A DNA stretch of 64,000 nucleotides from Chitinophagaceae bacterium (GTDB lineage: Bacteria; Bacteroidota; Bacteroidia; Chitinophagales; Chitinophagaceae). Below the pieces are notes generated by a model. The model saw nothing but the letters and a program-made list of their open reading frames with translations. It was not told the origin of the DNA and searched no databases. The stretch is from NCBI GenBank assembly GCA_016721725.1, contig JADKHN010000006.1, positions 62,001 to 126,000 of the forward strand. Direction: 5' to 3'. Shown here one piece after another: positions 25,961-34,737 of the stretch (within the stretch, counting starts at the first letter, position 1; the number at the start of each line of letters is the position of its first letter). The translations under genes were made by a program, and so were the position numbers.

Positions 25961-26081
25961 CCCTATTTTTCACTCTTCCTGAAGGAGTTTCTCCACTTTT
26001 GTAACAAAATCACCCTGGTTTCGTATTAAAACAGAGATATAACCAAATATCCCTGAAATTTACCGTTCAATACAAAACAAT

Positions 26082-26102
26082 GTACTATGCTTAGCAAAGT
26101 AC
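26082..26102. promoter_or_regulatory. Operator-like palindrome upstream of the TonB receptor
   Basis: GTACTATGC-TTA-GCAAAGTAC is an inverted repeat with 8 of 9 positions matching, placed directly before the -7 box at 26104. Its position would block RNA polymerase, so a dimeric repressor is likely. The half-site resembles PadR-type sites (memory of the family, not verified). A second short inverted repeat AGTTAT/ATAACT lies at 26118-26137. Confidence 0.55.
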
Positions 26103-26103
26103 C

Positions 26104-26111
26104 TACTTTTG
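26104..26111 (+). promoter_or_regulatory. Candidate -7 box (TACTTTTG) for the TonB receptor
   Basis: TACTTTTG matches TAnnTTTG and ends 81 bases before the ATG at 26193, giving a leader of roughly 75 bases that includes a small inverted repeat. Confidence 0.5.
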
Positions 26112-26192
26112 TGAAGTAGTTATCAAAGTATATAACTGCTTATTTTAAAGCCGCCCGACAGCCATACGGGTTAAAAACAAAAAAGTATAGCC

Positions 26193-28682
26193 ATGAACAA
26201 ATTACTCAGCCTGCTGGCTGCTATCACTATTGGTATGTCCAGCACTGCCCAGAACGGAGGCAAGATTTCCGGAAGTATCAAAGACGGGGGCAATCAAAAG
26301 ATCATTGATGCCGCCACAGTCTCTCTCTTGAAAGCCAGCGATTCGGTCCTGGTAAAAACAGCCATTACCGACCAGGCCGGCAATTTCTCCTTTGAGAATG
26401 TGCGGGAAGGAAATTACCTGGTCAAAGCGACGTCCATCGGTCATGCTCTGACCTACAGCAAGAACATCAAGATCACCCCCGAACAAACAATGGTTCAGGT
26501 GGGGGTATTGCAGTTGGTACCCACTGAGAAATCAATGAAGGAAGTGACGGTGACCGCGAAAAAGCCTTTGATCGAGCGTAAGATCGATCGTACCATCGTC
26601 AATGTGGAAGCATCGATCACCAGCACGGGTGGGAATGCGCTGGAGGTACTTGAAAAAGCGCCCGGGGTATCCGTAGATAAGGATGGCAACATCAGCCTGA
26701 AGGGCAAGCAGGGGGTCGTGATATTATTGGATGGCCGCCCGAGCTACCTCAGCGGTACCGACCTGGCCAACCTGTTAAAGGGCATGAATGCCAGTCAGCT
26801 TGAGCAGATCGAGATCATGACCAATCCACCGGCAAAATACGATGCTGCCGGAAATGCCGGTGTGATCAATATCCGGACAAAAAAGAACAAGCAGTTCGGA
26901 TACAGCGGAAGCATCAGTTCGGGATATCAGCAAGGTAAATACGCCCGTTTCAATGAAGGATTGAGTTTCAATTATAAGAACGGCAAGTTCAATTTCTTCA
27001 GCAATTTCGGGTTCAATTCCAATCACCGGAACGATCAGCTCTACATTTTACGCAATTTCAGGGAGGCTTCCACCAAGAACATCAAATCGATCTTCGACCA
27101 GGTCTCCGATATGGAGAATTTCCGGAAGAATTACAATGCGAAACTGGGACTTGACTATTCGGTCAGCAAAAGAACAACATTGGGCGTGGTACTCAGCGGG
27201 TTCATTACACCCTCTACCTGGAAGAGCAATACCCAGACCTATATCTATGACCCGAACCAGAACCTCACAGAACAAACCAGGGCTTTCTCCCAGGTGGATG
27301 ACAAATGGAAGAATTTCAGTGGCAACTTCAATTTCCGCACCCAGCTTGATTCTTCCGGACAGGAGATAACCGGTGACCTGGATTACGTACATTACGATTC
27401 CAAGAGTTACCAGCCCCTGATCAGCTCTTATTATGATCCACAGGGCAACCTGAAGAACAAGCCAGACACCCTGAAAAGCACCCTGCCGACCCTGATCAAT
27501 ATTTACAGCGGAAAGATCGATTATACCAAACCGTTGAAGAAGGGCGCGAAATTTGAAGCGGGGATCAAGTCCAGTTTCGTGAAGACCGATAACAATGCCA
27601 TGTACGACAGTATCAAAGGCGGACAGCCCTTCCTGGACAGCACACGCAGTAACCACTTCATCTATGATGAGAACATCAATGCGGCCTATGTCAACTACAG
27701 TCGCCCGTTAGGAAAGAAATGGACGATGCAGCTCGGCTTAAGGGTTGAAAATACCAACGCGAACGGGGTCACTACGGGATATGAGTATGATGCTGCGAAA
27801 AATAAATTCGTTGCTACCGAAAAACGTTTCAGCAGAAGCTATACCCAGTTGTTCCCGACAGCGTATTTTCAATATTCGCTCAATGAAAAGAACCAGTTTG
27901 TCCTGAACTACGGAAGAAGGATCGAGCGCCCGGATTATGAGGACATGAATCCATTCGTACACTTCCTGGACCGGTATACCTATGAGCAGGGAAATCCGAA
28001 CCTGAGCGCCCAGTTTGCCCATAATATCGAATTGAGCCACACCTATAACGGTTTCCTGACCTCAACGGTGAATTATACCAGTACCAATAACATCATCCAG
28101 CAGGTGATCGAGCAAAATGAACTGACCAATGAGACCTTTATAAAAAAGGCGAATATTGCCAGTCTGCACCAATATGGCTTTGCCCTGAGTGCCAACAAGA
28201 GCATCACCAAGTGGTGGAGCGCGAATATCTATGCCAATGTGTTCAATAACCGGTTCAAAGGCGTGGTGAACAATGAACCGATCTCGCTTGGGGTGACCGG
28301 CTTCATGGCCCAGGTGCAGCAGCAGTTCAAATGGGGAAAGGGTTGGAGCGCAGAGGTGAGTGGTTTCTACCGTTCAAAGGGACTTGAAGGGGTGATCTAC
28401 ATCAAGCCGATCGTCCAGGTCAACGCAGGGATCAGCAAGCAGGTCCTGAAGAATAAGGGAAGTGTCCGCCTGAATGTCCGTGATATTTTTGCCGGCAGCG
28501 TCTTCAAAGGATATAGCAAATACAGCAATGTGGATGCCCAGTTCAGAAATGTCAATGACGGGCGCTTTGTCGGGATCAGCTTCACTTACCGTTTCAGCAA
28601 AGGAAAGCTGAAAGCACAGGGCAGCAGAAAAAGTGGTGGTGCAGGAGAGGAGCAGAACAGGGTCAAGGCAGCCGGTAATTAA
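26193..28682 (+). CDS. TonB-dependent receptor-like outer membrane beta-barrel protein
   Basis: An 829-residue outer membrane protein. A signal peptide (1-19, MSSTAQ) is followed by a carboxypeptidase-regulatory-like domain (about 24-105, GKISGSIKDGGNQKIIDAATV). A plug-like domain comes next, with NALEVLEKAPGVSVDKDGNI, VVILLDGRPSYLSG and IEIMTNPPAKYDAAGNAGVI. The C-terminal barrel is of the OMP_b-brl_3 type and includes NYGRRIERPDYEDMNPF. An Arg/Lys/Gly-rich tail follows the last strand. It is monocistronic, with an operator-like palindrome at its promoter and a strong terminator. No SusD neighbour; ligand unknown. Confidence 0.87.
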   Translation: MNKLLSLLAAITIGMSSTAQNGGKISGSIKDGGNQKIIDAATVSLLKASDSVLVKTAITDQAGNFSFENVREGNYLVKATSIGHALTYSKNIKITPEQTMVQVGVLQLVPTEKSMKEVTVTAKKPLIERKIDRTIVNVEASITSTGGNALEVLEKAPGVSVDKDGNISLKGKQGVVILLDGRPSYLSGTDLANLLKGMNASQLEQIEIMTNPPAKYDAAGNAGVINIRTKKNKQFGYSGSISSGYQQGKYARFNEGLSFNYKNGKFNFFSNFGFNSNHRNDQLYILRNFREASTKNIKSIFDQVSDMENFRKNYNAKLGLDYSVSKRTTLGVVLSGFITPSTWKSNTQTYIYDPNQNLTEQTRAFSQVDDKWKNFSGNFNFRTQLDSSGQEITGDLDYVHYDSKSYQPLISSYYDPQGNLKNKPDTLKSTLPTLINIYSGKIDYTKPLKKGAKFEAGIKSSFVKTDNNAMYDSIKGGQPFLDSTRSNHFIYDENINAAYVNYSRPLGKKWTMQLGLRVENTNANGVTTGYEYDAAKNKFVATEKRFSRSYTQLFPTAYFQYSLNEKNQFVLNYGRRIERPDYEDMNPFVHFLDRYTYEQGNPNLSAQFAHNIELSHTYNGFLTSTVNYTSTNNIIQQVIEQNELTNETFIKKANIASLHQYGFALSANKSITKWWSANIYANVFNNRFKGVVNNEPISLGVTGFMAQVQQQFKWGKGWSAEVSGFYRSKGLEGVIYIKPIVQVNAGISKQVLKNKGSVRLNVRDIFAGSVFKGYSKYSNVDAQFRNVNDGRFVGISFTYRFSKGKLKAQGSRKSGGAGEEQNRVKAAGN

Positions 28683-28702
28683 TAAGGAGGATCGAACTTC
28701 GG

Positions 28703-28745
28703 AAACCCGGGTGATTTTTGCTTGCGCGAAAATTACCCGGGTTTT
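28703..28745 (+). terminator. Strong terminator after the TonB receptor
   Basis: AAACCCGGGT-GATTTT pairs with AAAATT-ACCCGGGTTT across a short GC loop, followed by Ts; the stem is about 15 bp. Confidence 0.8.
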
Positions 28746-28775
28746 CACTTTTATATATAATAAGCGGAGATTGGT

Positions 28776-28783
28776 TAAATTTG
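28776..28783 (+). promoter_or_regulatory. Candidate -7 box (TAAATTTG) for yajQ
   Basis: TAAATTTG matches TAnnTTTG and ends 15 bases before the ATG at 28799, implying a leader of under ten bases. Confidence 0.5.
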
Positions 28784-28798
28784 GGAAAACTATAGCTT

Positions 28799-29290
28799 AT
28801 GCCTTCATTCGATATGGTCAGCAAGGTGGACCTTCAAACACTTGACAATACCATCAATACCGTAGCCCGGGAGATCACCAACCGGTTCGATTTCAAAGGA
28901 TCGCATGTGGTGATCGAACTCAATAAAAAAGACTTCACCATCAACCTGGAAGCCGATTCGGATATGAAACTGAGCCAGATCCGTGATGTGATGATCAGCC
29001 GGGGTATCAAGCAGGGCCTGGCTCCCGAGATCTATGATTTCAGTAAGGAACCTTTCCAAAGCGGTAAGATCGTGAAGCAACCAGTCACGGTCAGGAACGG
29101 GATCAAGCAGGAGGACGCCAAAAAGATCGTGAAACTGATCAAGGATAGCGGCATGAAGGTCCAGGTAGCCATCATGGACGATATCATACGGGTTACCGGT
29201 AAGAAGATCGATGATCTCCAGGAAGTCATCCAGGCCAGTAAAAGCTGGAATGTGGGTATCGCTTTGCAATATGTGAATATGAAAAGCTGA
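28799..29290 (+). CDS. yajQ: YajQ family nucleotide-binding protein
   Basis: A 163-residue cytoplasmic protein of two ferredoxin-like halves. The N-terminus PSFDMVSKVDLQTLDNTINT, ITNRFDFKGSHVVIELNKKD and the C-terminal KSWNVGIALQYVNMKS are diagnostic. Some members bind cyclic di-GMP and act as regulators, and others bind tRNA or GTP, so the ligand here is not settled. The gene stands alone between two terminator/promoter units. Confidence 0.93.
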   Translation: MPSFDMVSKVDLQTLDNTINTVAREITNRFDFKGSHVVIELNKKDFTINLEADSDMKLSQIRDVMISRGIKQGLAPEIYDFSKEPFQSGKIVKQPVTVRNGIKQEDAKKIVKLIKDSGMKVQVAIMDDIIRVTGKKIDDLQEVIQASKSWNVGIALQYVNMKS

Positions 29291-29417
29291 TCCTTCACCG
29301 ACCCATTGCCTGTGGTTCCGGGTTACCGAATTACATTTTCTGGAAAAAATCAATACAAAAACGGGTGATATAACAGAAAAGACTAAAGCGTATACAGGAA
29401 ATTATCCGGTTTTTCCC

Positions 29418-29425
29418 TACCTTTG
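29418..29425 (+). promoter_or_regulatory. Candidate -7 box (TACCTTTG) for rpmE
   Basis: TACCTTTG matches TAnnTTTG and ends 54 bases before the ATG at 29480. Confidence 0.5.
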
Positions 29426-29479
29426 CAAATTATTATAAAACTGTACGGCAAAATCCGTACGCTTAAAACCTGAAATATT

Positions 29480-29734
29480 ATGAAAAAAGGAATTCATCCG
29501 GAAGCATACAGACCCGTTGTTTTTAAGGATATGAGTAATGGCACACAGTTTCTAAGCCGTTCCACGGCCCCTTCCAAAGAAATGGTCAAGTGGGAAGACG
29601 GTAACGAATACCCGGTGATCAAATTGGAGATCTCGAATACATCCCATCCCTTTTACACGGGTAAGAACGTGTTAGTGGATACTGCGGGCCGTATCGACAA
29701 GTTCAAAAAACGTTACGAAAAAATGGCAAAATAA
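29480..29734 (+). CDS. rpmE: Ribosomal protein bL31, type B
   Basis: An 84-residue large-subunit protein: KKGIHPEAYRPVVFKDMSNG at the start, SNTSHPFYTGK in the core and GRIDKFKKRYEK at the end. It lacks the CxxC zinc pairs of the type A protein, so it is the zinc-independent form. In bacteria with both types the B form is induced by zinc shortage; whether a type A copy exists elsewhere cannot be seen. Confidence 0.96.
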   Translation: MKKGIHPEAYRPVVFKDMSNGTQFLSRSTAPSKEMVKWEDGNEYPVIKLEISNTSHPFYTGKNVLVDTAGRIDKFKKRYEKMAK

Positions 29735-29789
29735 TATCATTATTGCCTTATCTTTATTGAAAGTTTGTTTTTCATGGCTATACTTTAAG

Positions 29790-29817
29790 TCCCTCCGGTT
29801 CTCCGGGGGGATTTTTT
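29790..29817 (+). terminator. Intrinsic terminator after rpmE
   Basis: TCCCTCCGG and CCGGGGGGA (29790-29798, 29803-29811) with a TTCT loop and a run of Ts. A second, bulged hairpin (CCGCTGC/GCAGGCGG, about 29853-29887) followed by Ts lies just downstream. Confidence 0.75.
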
Positions 29818-29902
29818 ATTTAGGATACCCTTAAACTTTTCCGGTTTCCAATCCGCTGCCCTTTTTTCAAGGAAGCAGGCGGTTTTTATGTAGTTTTACA
29901 CC

Positions 29903-31087
29903 ATGCGAAGGATCATTTTCACCGAAGAATACTGTAAGCCGGCGAACCTGCATCCATTCACGCTCACCCGCCATTTGCAGGATATCCGTGTGGGTATTCT
30001 GACCATCCGGGAAAAATGGGAGAAATTATTAGGACTGCCATCCTTCAATAAATGGGAGGATCATTACCTTGATGGACCGGATTCTCTGAAGATCGACCGG
30101 GCGATCGGTTCAGATACCTCATTACTCGTACACGCCAATGTGCTTCCAACCCGATCCATCCTCACGGCCATAAAAAAACTGAAACATGGTGAGTTCCTTT
30201 CTGCCGGACCAGCCGGTGGCATCGCATTCGCTTTCAGTCAGCAGGAAGTGGCCGGATTGCATAAGATCAAAGTGACGCGATTGGTAGAATATGCCGGCGA
30301 ACTGAAGATCATCGCTTATCCCTGGGACATCGTACAACTGAACGACTGGGCGATACGGGAAGATTTCAACCTGGTCACCCGGGGCCGTAAGTCTGCACCG
30401 GTTTCCAGAACCACTAAATTGATCAACCCGGGTAAGATATTCATTGAGAAAGGGGCCCGGCTCAGCCATTGCATCATCAATGCCGAAGAGGGCCCGGTAT
30501 ATATCGGTCCGAACGCCAACCTCATGGAAGGGACCCTGATCAGGGGACCTGTTTCCATCGGGGAAGGTGCCGTGGTGAAGATGGGTACAAAGATCTACGG
30601 CGCTACAACCATCGGACCATTCTCCATGGTGGGTGGCGAGATCAAGAATTCGGTCCTGTTCGGTTACAGTAACAAGGCACATGACGGATACCTGGGGGAT
30701 AGTGTGATCGGGGAGTGGTGTAACCTGGGAGCGGGGACCACCGTGAGCAATGTGAAGAACAACGGAAGTGAAGTGAAGTATTGGGTGGATGCCGATAAGA
30801 AAGAGGTCAGCGCCGGCAATAAGGGCGGACTCCTGATGGGGGATCATTCCAGGGCGGCCATCAATACCTCGTTCAATACAGGAACGGTGGTGGGCGTGAG
30901 TTGCAATGTATTCACACAGGGCCTGACGCCCAAACTGATACCGAATTTTTCCTGGGGTGTGGATGGCATTACAAGGTATAAGCTTTCAAAAGCCATCGCC
31001 GATATGGGGAACTGGAAAAAAATGAAGGGGATGGAAGTCAGCGAAAGAGACAAACAGATTTTGACAGATATTTACAAGAAATATTAA
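29903..31087 (+). CDS. Alternative GlmU: sugar-1-phosphate nucleotidylyltransferase / N-acetyltransferase
   Basis: A 394-residue protein of the Bacteroidetes GlmU-like family (TIGR03991 type), thought to make UDP-GlcNAc for peptidoglycan and LPS. The N-terminal half is a degenerate nucleotidyltransferase-like domain (RIIFTEEYCKPANLHPFTLT; LLVHANVLPTR) without the classic LAAGxGTRM loop. The C-terminal half is a left-handed beta-helix of hexapeptide repeats (PVYIGPNANLMEGTLIRGPV, VIGEWCNLGAGTTVSNVKN) ending with NFSWGVDG. A start ATG at 29903 follows a double terminator. tpiA begins 13 bases after the stop, so they are probably co-transcribed. Confidence 0.85.
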   Translation: MRRIIFTEEYCKPANLHPFTLTRHLQDIRVGILTIREKWEKLLGLPSFNKWEDHYLDGPDSLKIDRAIGSDTSLLVHANVLPTRSILTAIKKLKHGEFLSAGPAGGIAFAFSQQEVAGLHKIKVTRLVEYAGELKIIAYPWDIVQLNDWAIREDFNLVTRGRKSAPVSRTTKLINPGKIFIEKGARLSHCIINAEEGPVYIGPNANLMEGTLIRGPVSIGEGAVVKMGTKIYGATTIGPFSMVGGEIKNSVLFGYSNKAHDGYLGDSVIGEWCNLGAGTTVSNVKNNGSEVKYWVDADKKEVSAGNKGGLLMGDHSRAAINTSFNTGTVVGVSCNVFTQGLTPKLIPNFSWGVDGITRYKLSKAIADMGNWKKMKGMEVSERDKQILTDIYKKY

Positions 31088-31100
31088 ACAGCAGCCATCT

Positions 31101-31865
31101 ATGCGTAAACAAATTGCAGCAGCCAACTGGAAAATGAATTTAACGGTACAACAGGCAGGGGCATTGACCGATGAACTAATGAATGCCGGTTTACAACTCG
31201 GGACCGACCAGGAAGTGATCCTGGGAGTTCCTTTTCCTTATCTCAGCCTGGTGAGGGGAAAACTGGGCGATACTCCGCAGTTCTATGTGGCCGCGCAAAA
31301 CTGCCATACCCAAAAAAGCGGCGCCTATACCGGTGAAGTAAGTGTTGACATGTTGCAAAGCCTGGAGGTCAGCCATGTGATCCTGGGACATAGTGAGAGA
31401 AGGGAGTATTTTAACGAGAGCCCGAAAATGCTGGCGGATAAAGTGGACATCTGCCTCGCCAGCGGATTGAAACCGGTCTTCTGCTGCGGCGAACCACTGG
31501 CCATCCGGGAAAGCGGGACAGAGAATGCCTATGTTGAAGCGCAGTTGCGCGAGAGTCTTTTTCACCTGGGCGTTGAACAGCTGACTGGTTTCATCATCGC
31601 CTATGAACCCATCTGGGCCATCGGAACGGGCAAGACCGCCACGAATGAGCAGGCCCAGCAAATGCACGCCCATATCCGGCAGGTGATGAGGAACCAATAT
31701 GGCGAAGCACTGGCAAACAGCATTTCCATTCTATACGGGGGGAGTGTCAAAGCGGGCAATGCCGCGGAGATCTTCGCCCAGCCCGATGTGGATGGCGGAC
31801 TGGTTGGCGGCGCCAGCCTGGTCGCCGTTGATTTTACCGCGATCATCCGGGGACTGAAAAAGTAG
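31101..31865 (+). CDS. tpiA: Triosephosphate isomerase
   Basis: Interconverts dihydroxyacetone phosphate and glyceraldehyde 3-phosphate in glycolysis. The 254-residue TIM barrel has the catalytic Lys in AANWKMN (K11), His in VILGHSERREYF, Glu in IAYEPIWAIGTGKT with the mobile loop, and the phosphate-binding ILYGGSV and DGGLVGGASL. Complete, with no unusual features. It follows the GlmU-like gene by 13 bases. Confidence 0.98.
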   Translation: MRKQIAAANWKMNLTVQQAGALTDELMNAGLQLGTDQEVILGVPFPYLSLVRGKLGDTPQFYVAAQNCHTQKSGAYTGEVSVDMLQSLEVSHVILGHSERREYFNESPKMLADKVDICLASGLKPVFCCGEPLAIRESGTENAYVEAQLRESLFHLGVEQLTGFIIAYEPIWAIGTGKTATNEQAQQMHAHIRQVMRNQYGEALANSISILYGGSVKAGNAAEIFAQPDVDGGLVGGASLVAVDFTAIIRGLKK

Positions 31866-31897
31866 ATCCTTTACAACAGTTTATAGTCAAACGGAAA

Positions 31898-32319
31898 ATG
31901 CCACAACGATAGTCTTTCTGCGACAGCCGCAGCTCTTGCTGCGCTTGCTTACGTTAAGGGTAGTGCTTAATGGCCGGGACATCTATGAATGCAGAGAGGG
32001 ACACCCATTGATCATTCCCTGCAAAACTCCGTCCACCCGTTTCCGGATAACCAATGGGTTTCATGCCAGTAAAGAGATCTTGGTGAAAGACAAGCCGGCC
32101 ATATATTTTTATGAGATCGAATGCGGGATAGACAATATCCAACTGCTCACCGGACTCATCCTCACCGCGCTTTTTTTATGCATTTTCATTTTTACCGGGA
32201 TCAGGCTGTTCATGATCGCCGCCAATCTTCCGCTGATCATCATGTTCTTCATCGTCTTTATCAGGAAACGGTCCTTCATCAGGGTGCATCTCGTCAAATC
32301 CGCCGGTCAGCTTAACTGA
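31898..32319 (+). CDS. Small membrane protein of unknown function, 5' end uncertain (possible frameshift)
   Basis: The main frame is open from upstream of 31880 to the stop at 32319 but has no ATG; TTG 31936 would give 127 residues. The ATG at 31898 is one frame off; adding one base between 31900 and 31909 would give MPTTIVFLRQPQ running straight into the main frame (140 residues). The protein has a soluble beta-rich start (VLNGRDIYECREGHPLIIPC, FRITNGFHASKEI), CGIDN, then two membrane segments around residues 75-110 (127-residue numbering). The mid-part resembles small Chitinophagaceae membrane proteins, from memory only. It overlaps the convergent potassium channel gene by 8 bases. Confidence 0.55.
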
Positions 32320-33304
32320 TGGCCTGATGGTTGCTGGCAAAAGAATAGCTGATATCCGCAGGGACAGACTGGTTCAGTTTCTCCAGTTCCAGGATGGTCT
32401 TATTGGCCACTTCATTCCGGTGGTACATGGGAACGAATTTTGCGCCATAAACTACTTCTCGAAAAGTATAAGAACTTCTCGCCACCACGGTATTGCTGAA
32501 CATGTCGTCGAAGGCCTTGAACAAGACCATGATCTCTCCCTGGGTATTGGCAAAGTCCTCTTCCATGAACCGGTAAAACGGACTGTTCTCGGTTATGGGA
32601 TGGACGATGGTCCAGCTCAGGTTAAGGGCGTTGACCTTATTGTATTCCAGTTCCAGGGGAAAGAATTTATTCACCATCCTGCCATTCTCTTCCACCGGCA
32701 TGGCCACGGTCAGGGTGGCCTCAGCATCCGTGAGGGTGGAATTCTTATAAGGCGCTAAACGCAACATCAGGGCGGTATGTTCCCTGAACGGTGCGATCAG
32801 GGCGTTTTCAGAGAATCGTATATAGGCTTTGGGGCGGCTGAACCGGCCGTATAAAAGGCCGGTGGCCAGGGCAAAACTCAACAGTCCGATCAGGGCTTCC
32901 AAAGCGGCTATTGCGCTGGTGAGAAAGCCGGACGGGCTGATGCGTCCATAACCCACGGTGGTGAAGGTCTGCGTACTGAAGAAAAAAGCTTCACCGAATT
33001 TTTCGAGTTCGCTGTCGGTATTCATTCCGCTCAGGTGTTGCACACCCACCAGGTAATAGATGCAGGCAAAGACAATATTGACGATGATATAAAAAGCGAA
33101 GATGATGAAGAAGAACTTCCACCGGGGCATACTCAGCATGCTGTGATACCAGCTGATCCGCTCCAGTAGTCCGATACCCCGTTTTTCCATATTGGGCCGG
33201 CCGTCCTTGTTCACGAAGCGACCGCCGTAATCCGAGGCATTCGTGCCGAATCCGGTATTGATCTCGGTTTTCGCCCGTGTATTGATCTTGCGTAGTAAGG
33301 CCAT
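32312..33304 (-). CDS. Inward-rectifier-type potassium channel (KirBac family)
   Basis: A 330-residue inner membrane K+ channel. A cytoplasmic N-terminus is followed by TM1 (about 63-87), a pore helix with the selectivity filter TVGYG at 116-120, and TM2 with GLLSFALATGLLYGRFSRP. The C-terminal cytoplasmic immunoglobulin-like IRK domain (about 155-310) is seen in AYIRFSENALIAPFREHTAL and SSYTFREVVYGAKFVPMY. Length and plan fit KirBac channels. A divergent TATATTTG box at 33364-33371 can serve as promoter. Gating ligand (phosphoinositide-like or other) is unknown in bacteria of this type. Confidence 0.92.
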   Translation of the reverse strand: MALLRKINTRAKTEINTGFGTNASDYGGRFVNKDGRPNMEKRGIGLLERISWYHSMLSMPRWKFFFIIFAFYIIVNIVFACIYYLVGVQHLSGMNTDSELEKFGEAFFFSTQTFTTVGYGRISPSGFLTSAIAALEALIGLLSFALATGLLYGRFSRPKAYIRFSENALIAPFREHTALMLRLAPYKNSTLTDAEATLTVAMPVEENGRMVNKFFPLELEYNKVNALNLSWTIVHPITENSPFYRFMEEDFANTQGEIMVLFKAFDDMFSNTVVARSSYTFREVVYGAKFVPMYHRNEVANKTILELEKLNQSVPADISYSFASNHQAIS

Positions 33305-33348
33305 TTGGGTTCCCGGTTGAATTTTACCCCCGTGAAGGAGTATTCCGT

Positions 33349-33356
33349 TAAATTTG
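33349..33356 (+). promoter_or_regulatory. Candidate -7 box (TAAATTTG) for the flippase operon
   Basis: TAAATTTG matches TAnnTTTG and ends 49 bases before the ATG at 33406. It overlaps the region used by the divergent channel promoter. Confidence 0.45.
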
Positions 33357-33363
33357 ACGTATT

Positions 33364-33371
33364 CAAATATA
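33364..33371 (-). promoter_or_regulatory. Candidate -7 box (TATATTTG) for the Kir channel
   Basis: The complement of 33364-33371 is TATATTTG, ending 59 bases before the channel start at 33304. Confidence 0.45.
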
Positions 33372-33405
33372 CCAAAAGGAACACAATTGACCGAACACTA
33401 ACCGG

Positions 33406-34737
33406 ATGCCAGTAAAACGATCGCTATACCAGAATCTTATATGGAGAGGCGCCTATTATCTTTCGGTCTTTCTGCTGAATATTGCCATAGCGCGGCATTT
33501 TGAAGCGGCTATCAGCGGACGTTTGTTCTATATCTGCAGTGTTTATTCAGTTGTGGTCATGCTGGCGGGATTAAGCCTTGAATCCGGCCTCACTTTTTTC
33601 TCATCGAAGAATATCCTTACCCCTGGGAAACTTTTTAACCTTTCTGTCATCTGGTCTTTATTCACCGGTGTGGCCTGCCTGCTTCTGGCCTATTTATTCT
33701 TCCCCGGAACGATCTTGGGAATCGGGCAGGGGATGTTGATTCTTTCATCGGTTTGTTTCGTCACCGGTAACCTGCTGACAACCTATATCACCGGACTTTT
33801 TTATTCAAAAGGCGATTTCAAATGGCCTAACCTGGCTGGCACTTTGATCAATTTACTCCTGATCCTGATCCTGATCATGCCTGCTCTTGTCATCAACCCA
33901 ATTTCGAGCCTTGGCTCACTGGGCTATTTTCATTGGTATTTTATTTCATTCCTGCTCACGGGCATTGTTTTAGCCTTCATCTATTACTTCCGATACAGAC
34001 CCGCCCTTTTCTCCTCCGGACTTTTATCCGGGTCTGAAATGGCAGGACTGCTTCGTTATTGCGGGATGGCCTGGACGGCGAATATCCTATTCTTCCTTTT
34101 GTACCGGATCGATTACTGGTTCGTGGAATATTATTGCAGTCCGGAGCAATTGGGGAATTATATCCAGGTTTCCAAACTGGCACAGCTTTTCTTTGTGTTG
34201 CCAACGATATTGGCAGGCGCCGTTTTTCCCCTGACAGCGGGTGGTCAGGAAGGTTCCGTTAACAGACTGTTGTCGATCTTCAGCCGGGTACTGTTTTTTT
34301 TATACGGATCAGCCTGTCTTTTTCTCGCCCTTGCGGGTCAATGGCTATTCCCGCAGGTATTTGGCAGTTCATTCACCGGCATGTATCAGTCCTTCCTCTG
34401 GCTGATCCCCGGAATCTTGTGCTTATCAGGATTGTTCACCCTGACCGCCTATTATTCGGGCAAGGATCAGATAGGGGTGAATATCCGGGGTTCATTGATC
34501 GCCCTTGCCGTTATTATCGCCGGAGATGCTATTTTTATACCCGGGTACGGGATCCAGGCGGCAGCCGGGGTCAGCAGCGCAGGCTATCTGGTTTACCAGG
34601 CTTATGTACTGTATGTTTTCAAACGGCAATACGGAACCCCGGTGATCGATTTCTTTTTACCCAAATGGTCTGACCGTCTTGAATTGAAAAAACTGGTAAG
34701 CCGTTCAACAACCGGCCATCATGATCAACAGCAGTAA
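33406..34737 (+). CDS. Polysaccharide flippase (Wzx/MVF-type oligosaccharide flippase family)
   Basis: A 443-residue integral membrane protein with about twelve to fourteen hydrophobic segments, arranged as in lipid-linked oligosaccharide flippases. Visible marks are the N-terminal NLIWRGAYYLSVFLLNIAIA and the middle segment YRIDYWFVEYYCSPEQLGNY, which matches the repeated motif of this family, then QLFFVLPTILAGAVFPLTAG. It moves undecaprenyl-linked glycans across the inner membrane. The last 17 bases overlap the methyltransferase gene, so the three genes to 36605 form one operon. Which glycan it carries cannot be told. Confidence 0.85.
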   Translation: MPVKRSLYQNLIWRGAYYLSVFLLNIAIARHFEAAISGRLFYICSVYSVVVMLAGLSLESGLTFFSSKNILTPGKLFNLSVIWSLFTGVACLLLAYLFFPGTILGIGQGMLILSSVCFVTGNLLTTYITGLFYSKGDFKWPNLAGTLINLLLILILIMPALVINPISSLGSLGYFHWYFISFLLTGIVLAFIYYFRYRPALFSSGLLSGSEMAGLLRYCGMAWTANILFFLLYRIDYWFVEYYCSPEQLGNYIQVSKLAQLFFVLPTILAGAVFPLTAGGQEGSVNRLLSIFSRVLFFLYGSACLFLALAGQWLFPQVFGSSFTGMYQSFLWLIPGILCLSGLFTLTAYYSGKDQIGVNIRGSLIALAVIIAGDAIFIPGYGIQAAAGVSSAGYLVYQAYVLYVFKRQYGTPVIDFFLPKWSDRLELKKLVSRSTTGHHDQQQ

